Source of the DNA: Antilocapra americana
Taxonomy: Eukaryota; Chordata; Mammalia; Artiodactyla; Antilocapridae
Direction of reading: 5' to 3'
NCBI GenBank assembly: GCA_007570785.1
Contig: ML664159.1
Location: forward strand, 3,699,951-3,763,950
Length of the DNA stretch: 64,000 bases
Both the position numbers and the translations under genes were made by a program. The notes beneath the pieces are model-generated. The model had not been told where the DNA came from, did not search any database, and worked only from the letters and a program-made list of their open reading frames with translations. Positions within the stretch are counted from its first letter, which is position 1. Each line of letters opens with the position of its first letter. Positions 55,714 through 64,000 of the stretch are shown here, piece after piece.

Positions 55714-56241
55714 TTATTCCAGCTCTAATAGCATCTCGGTGGGTGAGCTGGTCTTCCGCCATTCTTCGGGACTCCTCAGTATTTGGGAGGTCGTTGTTAC
55801 CAGGGCCCCTATTCCAGCGTATTTGATGTAAACAGCCAATCCGCTGACATCAACACTTTCCTCAAATCCTTCCTGTGAGGAGGCTGCAACCTCTGCCTGC
55901 TGTTTTGAGCCCGTGCTTTGGAGAACGGTGACAACATTCCCTTGAAAGAGAAACCAGAAAAAAGAGAGGAGTCCCGAACCACAAGAAAAAAGAGAAAGGT
56001 GAGTTGGCCAAGATTTTAAAAGAGCCACATCTTCATAGGCTTCAAGAGAAAAATCATTTTTGTCTAGTAAAGGGATTATCCTGGAGTATTTATATGTGGA
56101 TTTATGGTTAAAAGACAGACCACCTCCTTCTATTTGGTAGGAACTAAACACGCAGCTCCTCTTTGCAAACAAGCAGATTTTTTTAAGAGAGTAGATTGTG
56201 GTGCGATCACCCCAGTCTAGACCCTCAGTCCCGCTGCTCAC
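55714..56241 (-). other. Unassigned 175-codon ORF with splice-acceptor-like site
   Basis: The longest frame in the window that does not overlap a recognised transposon. The predicted protein has a hydrophobic stretch near residues 80-98 and a polar, Ser/Glu-rich C-terminal half (SSQEGFEESVDVSG, RSPEEWRKTSSPTEM). A good acceptor-like site (ttttttctggtttctctttcag-type tract, followed by ggaatgttg) lies at about 55944-55970 on the minus strand, so only the last 75 codons could be exon. I recognise no domain. Chance or an old repeat is still the likelier explanation. Confidence 0.3.
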
Positions 56242-57078
56242 CTGTGCAGCCCATTCCCCAACTCTGTCTTCCTGCTACCCCTGACAACCCACCTATCCTT
56301 CAGCCCTCCACTTCTTCTCTTACCTTCCCTGAGCTTTACCTGCTTTTGCACTTTGCAAAATGCCCTTTGGATCCCATGCTTTCCACCTGTCCTTTCATTA
56401 AACAACAACAAAAAAAAGAAGAAGAAAGAATCATCTGTCTCCTCTTTGTTCTCTTGGGAAAACACTTAGTATATTAAGAATAAGGGAATGGACATCCTAG
56501 AATAACACATAGTCCACTGGAACTGAGAGGATTCTGTTGTAGTCTTAATCCAAATCAATCTGGGCAGGTAATATAAACATATTTTCAGCTCCTTATTAAT
56601 TAAAAAAAAAAAAGCTCTAGCAATGCTTTGAATGCTTCTAGGGCACACAACACAGGCAATTCTGGTTCTTTTCCCTCCCTTTCTTCAGCTTTATGTAGTC
56701 TTTTTGTACTAATGAAAATCATGCATTGGAAGTAATGCTGCTTTGTGTTTATAATAAAACCTCATTAATTCAAATGCAACTAATTTATAACTTGTGATAA
56801 TTTTACCACAACAGAGCTGAATTTGCTGACGTGCAATATGTGATTTTGCTAAGCAAATTAATAGTTTAAATCAAATTTTAGAAAGACTATTTAACTTTCC
56901 CAAACAAATTACCCTTAAGGACATTATTAGTAGGTATTTGTATGCAGAAAAAGGAAAATAAAGACTCATTTGTGGTTACAGATCCACAGTAAAGTTCTTT
57001 CCCTTATCTAAAACCCTTGGATACAGATGGGTTTCAAAACTCAGAATTTTTCAAGTTTTAGGAAGTTAATGAAGCTTT
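56242..57078. other. No gene seen
   Basis: C/T-rich to 56400, then AT-rich unique DNA. No supported feature. Confidence 0.5.
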
Positions 57079-57279
57079 CATGCATGCATGCATGATAAGT
57101 CACTTCAGTTATGTCCAACTCTTTGTGACCTTATGGACTGTAGCCCACCAGGCTCCTCTGTCCATGGGATTCTCCAGGCAAGAATACTGGAGTGGGTTGC
57201 CATGCCCTCTTCCAGGGGATCTTCCCAACCCAGGGATCGGCTGACAGGTTCTTTACCATTAGTACTACCTGGGAAACCC
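57079..57279 (-). mobile_element. Bov-tA SINE, antisense
   Basis: Follows a short catg tandem. Core (gtccatgggattctccaggc, ggagtgggttgccatgcc), reversed B-box part shortened (acccagggatcggctg) and head (ctacctgggaaaccc). Part of the tRNA-like region is deleted. Confidence 0.92.
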
Positions 57280-58138
57280 ATATTATATATTATATCACAC
57301 TCTGAGTAGAATCTGAGGCAGTATCAAGTAATCAAATGCATGAATATTTACAGTGAGATAAATGCTATACAGAGCCTTATGTAACTCCAGGTCAGTTTGT
57401 TCTATCAAATTAGTTCAGATGAGGTCAAGTTTTGCCAAAAATAAATTATGGAAATAAATTCCACTTTCCCAACCTCTGGAGTGTCTGGATTGTGGAGACG
57501 GGCCAGAGGACCTGTGCTAAATTATCCCTTTATGAAAGAAGTAGACCTCTGATTAATGAATCTTGGGTCATTGCTCTAAGGAAAACTTTGAGAATGATAA
57601 TGCTGGGATGATTCCTATAACTGAAATTTTCCATGTCTAGACCAGGTTTTCCATCCAATGGCCTACCTCAGCAGTCACTTTGCCTGTATCTACCTTGTCA
57701 GATATAAAAATCCTCCTTTGTTATTCTTCATGGTAGAACAGGATTCAAACATCGCATCCGCACACCTGACAGCCTCCAGAGATGACCACAGATATGCAGA
57801 AAAAGCAAGATCACAGTGCCCAAAGTAGGCCTCACATTCCACAAACATTTGACACAAGTGGATAAACATCTCCATTCTTCCAATCTCAGGCACCTCACTC
57901 CTGAAGAACAGCTGTGGATTTCAGTCTACACACATGCCTGACCTAATCTTTACAAATTGCAATGAATGATCAGATGAAAGTCAAAATCAACCATCCAAAA
58001 GAAGTGGATAGAACAGTCATCAGAACTCAGTCTTAGGAGAAAAGTCACTCTTGAATTTTCAGGAAAAAGTCTCACTTTTCTGATGAGAAAAAGCTGGTAG
58101 GAATTCACACCATACACTGTTTAGTATGGACTTTCTGA
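57280..58138. other. No gene seen
   Basis: Unique AT-rich sequence without a recognised repeat. Confidence 0.5.
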
Positions 58139-58940
58139 GGCTTCACAGGTGGCACTAGTGGTAAAAACTCGGGCTCCAAAATCACTGTGGACAGTAACTG
58201 CAGCCATGAAATTAAAAAACACTTGTTCCTTGGAAGAGAAGCTATGACTCACCTAGATGTATTAAAAAGCAGAGGCATTACTTTGCCAACAAAGGTTCAT
58301 ATAATCAAAGCTGTGATTTTTTCAGTAGTCATATATGGACGTGAGAGTTGGACCAAAAAAAGGCTGAAGGCCAAAGAACTGATGCTTCCGAACTGTGGTG
58401 TTGGAGAAGACTCTTGAGAGTCCCTTGGACTACAAATAGATCAAGCCAGTCAGTCCTAAAGGAAATCAACCCTAAATATTCTTTGGAAGAATGGATGCTG
58501 AAGCTGAAGCTCCAATTCTTTGGCCACCTGGTGTGAAGAGCCAGCTCATTAGAAAAGACCCTGAAGCTGGAAAAGATTGAAGGCAGGTGGAGAAGGGGAT
58601 GACAGAGGATGAGATGGTTGGATGGCATCACTGATTCAATGCACATGGGTTTGGACAAGCTCCAGGAGATGGTGAAGAACAGGAAAGCCTGGCATATTGC
58701 AGTCCAAGGGGTCACAAAGAGTCAGTCATGACTGAGCATAACAACAACAAAAGGGGTAAAGAACCCAACTGCCAAAGTAGGAGATGTAAGAGATGTGGGT
58801 TGGATCCCTGGGTTGGGAAGATCCCCTGGAAGAGGGCATGGCAACCCACTCCAATATTCTTGCCTGGAGAATCTCATGACAGAGGATCCTGGTGGATCAA
58901 AAAGAGCCAGACATGACTAGAAAGACTTGGCATGCATGCA
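58139..58940 (+). mobile_element. Bov-tA SINE split by a BovB
   Basis: The SINE head is at 58139-58170 (ggcttcacaggtggcactag, A-box region). The body resumes at 58755 with ggtaaagaacccaactgcc, gggttggatccctgggttgg (B-box) and aacccactccaatattcttg, ending in gagccagacatgactag. The BovB occupies the middle. Confidence 0.92.
58171..58754 (+). mobile_element. BovB 3' fragment nested in Bov-tA
   Basis: Plus-strand BovB from gggctccaaaatcactgtgg to a (aac)n tail at 58737-58750. Host bases ggtaaaaactc (58160-58170) and ggtaaagaacc (58755-58765) are the target duplication (9 of 11). Coding remnants such as SRGITLPTKVHIIKAVIF are broken by frameshifts. Confidence 0.93.
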
Positions 58941-60299
58941 CGGGGGCCTCCTGAGGTCCTTTTTTTTTTTTTTGTCTTCTTTTTTTTTTTTAACACTGTT
59001 CTACCTATTGGTTTATCTATCCAACAAACTCCCTAGAGCTGAAAAGAACTAAGCTAAATAAAAAGACAACGTGCCATCCTTTTTCTTGAACAGTTTCCTT
59101 CTGAGAGGCTTGTAGAAATTATTTGGTGTGTGTTGTTTATCTGTTTATCCGTTCCTTTTGGGTTTCCAATTTTACATTCTGAACTTGCCAGTAAAGCATC
59201 ATTTCATGAGAATTTTAATCTGTTTTTTTTTTTTTAGATTGTGCTGAGATTTTTCAATAACCTGTTCTTAGTAAGTGAGTTTTCCCCCTTCAGGTATGTC
59301 CTTGTCAAATATCATTCTTTTAAAAACCTTGGAAAATGTTTACTTTATTACTTTTCTCTTCACTGGCAATACAGTTGTAACCTAAAATAATTTGTTTAAT
59401 GTCAGTTTTTAAAGGATCACAGATTGCACTAGAAATGTTCATAAAGCCAGGAATTAGAGACCATTTCCCCCTTATTGTCCATGTTTATATATCAGCCCTA
59501 ATTCACCAGTGGAACTGGAGGTCATTATTTTTGAATTTGCACGTTAAAAATAACATCTACCCATAAGGGAATATCTTTAAACCACAAATGCCAGAAATAA
59601 CAATTGTATTAAACTGCATTTCATGAATACATAATAAAGTTCAATTTACCACTATTTATCATGTTACTTAAATTAAATCTATAATGGAAAAGAGATTTAG
59701 TTCTGTTTTGAAAATAACAAATTCCTTTATGCCAATTGCACAAGATTTATATTAGCCCCAACACATCCATGTCAATTAATTTGTTTTTTGCTTAATTACT
59801 ATTGCTTTCTATTGTTGGTACCCTAGGGGACAATTCACATTCTTTCATGTATTTTTTAAAGCTTAAAGAGACACATACACATATAATACATTAAAAGTTA
59901 CTATAATCAGTTATATTTATTTATACTGTAAAAACTAAGACTTTAAAAAAAATGGCATGCATAAATTCTCATCCCTTCTTAAAACCTCCAGCTTACATTT
60001 GTATACTTGACTAGGGCTTTGACAGTTGCCTGGAGTTTCTAGAAAAAGTCACTGTGAATGCAGACAGCAAAATTCTCAGAGCTAGCATTTGTGCAGTATC
60101 ACACACATTCACATCAAGATAAGCACACACCCACTTTCAACTACCTGCATATCTTGGCAGATGAAGAAGACAAGAAAGTGCTGAGAGGCCTTGAATTATC
60201 AGGTTACTGGCTATTCTTGAAGGAAAAAGAACTCACCATTAGTCCTATATTGAATTCATTAATATTCTTTACATGAACTTACCCAACAGTTTTAACTGT
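58941..60299. other. No gene seen; poly-T tracts
   Basis: Two T runs at about 58959-58991 and one at 59223-59236. Otherwise AT-rich unique DNA. A 72-codon frame at 60058-60276 has no recognised domain. Confidence 0.5.
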
Positions 60300-61335
60300 G
60301 TCTTCATGTTATTTAAGGGCCCCATGATCTACCCAACCACCCAGACCAGAATTCTTGGAATCCTAGTCCCTCTCCTGCAATAACTGGTCACCAAGACAAG
60401 ACCTATACATTCTATTCTATGACATCTCTCCAGACCACCTCCTCCCACCCTCCCTGTGCTCTGCAACTACCTGAATATCAGCTCTCTGCTCTCTCTCCTG
60501 AACAGGTGCTTTGGTATCTTAACTGATTTCCTAAGTGACAAGCTGGCTCCCTTCTCTTAAATCAAAAAGAAAAAAAAAAAAAAAAGCAAAATGGTAATGT
60601 TACTCCCTTGCTTAAACTCCTTTACCAACTAGACAAAGTATAGATTTTCATCATGGCTTACCAAGTCCTCTATGATCTTCCTTCTGCATTTGTCTCTAGA
60701 TTTTGAAAAAGAAGATATGTCCTCAGTCATGTCCAACTCTTTGAGACCCCATGGACTGTAGCCTGCCAGGCTCCTCTGTCCATGGGATTTTTCAGGCAAG
60801 AATACTGGAGTGGGTTGCCATTTCCTCCTCTAGGGGATCTTCACCACCCAGGAATTAAAACCGTATCTCTTGTGTCTCCTGTATTAGCAGGCAGATTGTT
60901 TACGACTGAGCCACATGGGAAGCTCACCTCCAGCTTTATCTCTCACCAAATTCTTCTCAAAACAGCTCTAGGCCTCTCCAGCCTACAAGTCACTGGCCCT
61001 GGTATAGCCCTTCCCAAATGTTCTCCCTGTGAGTACCCACACCATGCATTTGTCTGGGTTCAGCTGAAGTCTGACACTTCCCCAAATCTCTCTCCTGGTT
61101 CCCTTCTTGCTCCACATGAAAAGATCAAGCCCTCTTTATTACACTCTCACTTCCCATGCATAATCCTAATCGAATACTTGATCATTTTTTATCGTACTCA
61201 TTTGCTTACATGTCTTTCCCTTGTGTGGAAATCTTTGCAGACTAGGCTGTGACTTATTTATCACTGTATCCTCTATACCTAGCACAGTTTATGCATATAG
61301 TAAATGTCTAATCAATAGTTGTTTAACAAATTCAG
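60300..61335 (+). mobile_element. L2 LINE, long fragment split by a Bov-tA
   Basis: Sense L2: atgttactcccttgcttaaac, ttaccaagtcctctatgatc before the SINE; cttgctccacatgaaaag, ttgcttacatgtctttccc and a terminal aaatgtctaatcaatagttg after it. A poly-A run at 60571-60587 may be a separate small insertion. Confidence 0.75.
60712..60925 (-). mobile_element. Bov-tA SINE nested in L2
   Basis: Antisense Bov-tA with core (ccatggactgtagcctgcc, gagtgggttgccatttcc) and reversed head (gactgagccacatgggaagc). The A-rich bases before it (aaaaagaagatatg) may be its reversed tail edge. Confidence 0.92.
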
Positions 61336-63591
61336 GAGAATCTTATACATGTGTTTATTCATGATTCTAGGTACCCCCATGCTAAAAGAGGAAGCTTTTC
61401 TGGTAGGAACACCCTAACTGTTGTGAAATACCCTCTGGCATCCCTAAAGTATGTTTTCTAATGAACATTCTATTTAAAACCTAAAGTCAAACGCATTTAC
61501 TTTGGTGGCATATAATGACTACCTTTTTGCTGTGGCATTATCTTGAAAATGTACACTTACTACTTAGTACTTATCAGGTGGCAGGTTTATCACCAGAACA
61601 AGGCTCAAAAAATTCTTGAAGAAACAACTTTCTCAGCAGCTCCCATTTCCAAAGTCTCCTTTAAATATCAAAGGAGGCAAGCTGACTCAGCACTTCTAGC
61701 AACACCCTCTTCTTCAAACAAGCCCTGCAATAGACTATCATTGCTACTGACAGGCATCTGAAACTCTGGTCTGTTCTGCCCAGAGAGGACATCAGTGGTT
61801 TAAAAGAGTGTAGGGGACACTTTCCCTCCCAGAACTGCCACTTGAAGCATCACCCATCCCCTTACCAGGTTAGGAAGTGAGGCACAAAGCACAGAGAAAA
61901 CTGGCCCAGATTCTGCCATCACACTGCGATGGAGGAAGGCAAGTTTAGAAAGCAGTTCCCAATATTTTCTAAATCCAAACTCAAAGTACCTATTACACAA
62001 ATAGAAGTGTTCATTGGGAGATAATCAAGCCAAATATTTTAATCAGTAAATATGGACAACCATGATACAGACAGAGAGCTTAGGAATAAATAAAACTAAA
62101 ATATTCTTGGAATGACATGATTCTCTTCACAGTTTATGCTCAAAAAAACAGAAAGAAAGAATAAGGAAAGATAATAACAGAAACAATATTCAAATTAGAC
62201 TGTACTCTAAACAAAATAGAGAACAAAAATCTTAAACCAAGATTTTTGCATCTCAGAGCTCACATTTTACCAAAATGTAAAGAAAGAAATTACTGCATAT
62301 TATAAGTTTCGTCTAATCAGTTTTAAAAGTCACTGTAACTAAATCAGGCCATTCTCCTCAATGAAACAAGCAGAAAACCAGACTTATTTAAGCAAAAACT
62401 TCTTGAGTACAGAAGATCCTGCTCAAATCTGAAAAATGTAATCTTAAAGAGAAAACATTGATACAAATTATCTTCTTATAGTTCAGAATATTCACATGAA
62501 TTTGGCAATAAAGAGGGCTGAGAACATTAGCTTAAATACTACCCAATTTGTATTAAGCAAATGTATTTCCTTTCCTTGAAATAAATACTCACCAGACTAC
62601 TTTCTCACCTCAAGGGTGAAGCTCAATGGCAGGTTTCAAGATAGCTTTGACATGAACTTGTGTATCAGGAAAGTAGAGAAATAGCTCCATAATCATGTTT
62701 AATCCTTTAAAGCTGTGATTGAGAAGTGGCATTTGGACAGGATTTAAACTTGGCTTTGGCCATGAAAAAGATTAAACCAACTCCAGCTCTCTCCTAGCCT
62801 TATTTTTTTCTCATTAGTTAGAAATCACATAGGAAATGAAATTATTATAAACATATTTAACTTGTTTAAATAACTTTAAAAACATAGCTTACAATCACTG
62901 CATTTCAAAATTCAATAAATCCTCTCATTTATTAGTTATGGTATATAGTTGCCTTTAACCTAATAAACTGAAAAACATGGCTTTAAGGAATACTCTTACT
63001 TGGCAAGAATTAAATTGGCTTGGCTAATTTACATTGTTTTAAATTTAGAGAGAACTGTGTATTGACTCATGATTACAATACATAAACCATTTCCATGAAA
63101 TGGTCTGAATTAACCTCCATGCTATTTATATAAACAGCACATATCACTGGATGCATTGCAGTCTACTAGATAGGAATTTTTTCAATCAGCAAATTAAGCT
63201 TGTAATTTAATCCTTAACTAACTATGAGAATAAGGGAAGTTTAGTCTTTCACTACTTTTTATATGATAGGAGTTCATTATTTCTGCATGTTTTTATATAT
63301 CAAAAGTAGTTCTTAGTGCCTAAGTTAATGCAAAATTATGATTTTGAGAATTTGAGTGTGTATTTATAAAACTTATATAATAAAATCAAAAGCAGCTAAA
63401 CTATAGATGAAATGATGACAGCCAAGTTAGTTCATAGATATGTGTAACAAATGAGCTGGACCCCAAATCTTCCTGAGCTTAATGGTTAGAAGGCTATCCA
63501 ATGATAGTGTTCAACCTTAAGACCAGAATGACAACAGACATACCATAAAATTTTCACCTGTAAGTTAGGAACTACATCCTAATTCTGTCTA
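61336..63591. other. No gene seen; long unique AT-rich stretch
   Basis: About 2.25 kb without recognised repeats or convincing frames. With 14.1-16.6 kb and 31.3-33.6 kb it is one of three large repeat-poor blocks in the window. Confidence 0.5.
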
Positions 63592-63865
63592 TGCTGCTGC
63601 TGCTAAGTCACTTCTGTCATATCCAACTCTGTGCAACCCCATAGATGGCAGCCCACCAGGCTCCCCCATCCCTGGGATTCTCCAGGCAAGAACACTGGAG
63701 TGGGTTGCCATTTCCTTCTCCAATGCATGAAAGTGAAAACTGAAAGTGAAGTCGCTCAGTCATGTTCGACTCTTAGCGACCCCATGGACTGCAGCCTACC
63801 AGGCTCCTCCGCCCATGAGATTTTCCAGGCAAGAGTACTGGAGCGGGTTGCCATTGCCTTCTCCA
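63592..63865 (-). mobile_element. Bov-A2 SINE dimer
   Basis: Reversed AGC tail (tgctgctgctgctaagtc), monomer one to ccttctccaatgcatg, linker gaaaactgaaagtgaag, monomer two to ttgccttctcc. Flanks taattctgtctatg and taattcttatg are probably the target duplication with a small gap. It is very similar to the copy at 41712-41980. Confidence 0.95.
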
Positions 63866-64000
63866 TAATTCTTATGGAGGCTTAAGAAGTCTATAGTCAC
63901 TTATTATCTAATCATGAGGAATCCATATCAACTCAAAACAAAATAAAAATATTCAGGATTAAATTTGTTAATAAAATCTGGCACCCATAAAAGACTTGAA

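Noticed and set aside
60782..61252. A 156-codon plus-strand ORF
   Set aside because: It begins inside an antisense Bov-tA (FRQEYWSGLPFP is the standard translation of that SINE) and continues into L2.
1..64000. A novel multi-gene biological system
   Set aside because: Both strands were read for gene clusters. Only retroelement proteins are recognisable. The unusual content is transposon architecture, reported above.

Overview
This window looks like non-genic DNA from a ruminant (Pecora, probably a bovid) nuclear genome. The diagnosis rests on repeats confined or nearly confined to ruminants: many BovB (RTE-clade) LINE fragments, Bov-tA SINEs with a tRNA-Glu-like head, dimeric Bov-A2 SINEs, and L1 copies whose 3' ends match the bovine-type L1. 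Older placental repeats (MIR, L2, MLT1 LTRs, hAT-Charlie MITEs) fill the rest. I found no convincing cellular protein-coding gene, rRNA, tRNA gene, CRISPR array or prokaryotic feature. The long open reading frames are fragments of L1 ORF1/ORF2 or BovB reverse transcriptase, or run antisense through them. The exceptions are a few unassigned ORFs flagged below. The window is therefore intergenic or lies inside a large intron.

Layout. 0-9 kb: BovB pieces, Bov-A SINEs, a short inverted repeat, an MLT1 LTR, a BovB copy with an L1 tail nested in it, a hAT MITE, and a 5'-inverted L1 at 7.0-8.2 kb. 9-17 kb: a BovB 3' end, an old L1 3' end, MIR, Bov-A, Bov-tA and MER5-like elements, long unique AT-rich stretches, and a solo retroviral-type LTR at 16.6-17.0 kb. 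17-26 kb: a second 5'-inverted L1 with target-site duplications, Bov-tA copies (one with a CA microsatellite tail), a MER5-like element and a BovB carrying the YADD region. 26-38 kb: mostly unique DNA with L2 and MIR relics, a BovB nested in L2, a BovB nested in an MLT1 LTR, and an AT-rich palindrome. 38-45 kb: an L1 3' half split by a 1.5 kb BovB, a SINE-in-SINE nest with both duplications preserved, a hAT MITE and a Bov-tA in an L1 tail. 45.2-54.3 kb: a full-length but dead L1 of about 9.2 kb (5' UTR, ORF1, ORF2, 3' UTR, poly-A) flanked by a 9-bp duplication; its 5' UTR contains an internal tandem duplication and a BovB insertion. 54-64 kb: unique DNA, L2 pieces, Bov-tA copies, a BovB nested in a Bov-tA, and a Bov-A2 near the right edge.

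No genes act together here. The biology on view is retrotransposon insertion history: SINEs that borrow their 3' end from BovB, two twin-primed L1 insertions, and a stack of datable nested insertions. All repeat-family names come from sequence recognition without a library search, so boundaries are accurate to roughly 5-20 bases unless a target-site duplication is cited.
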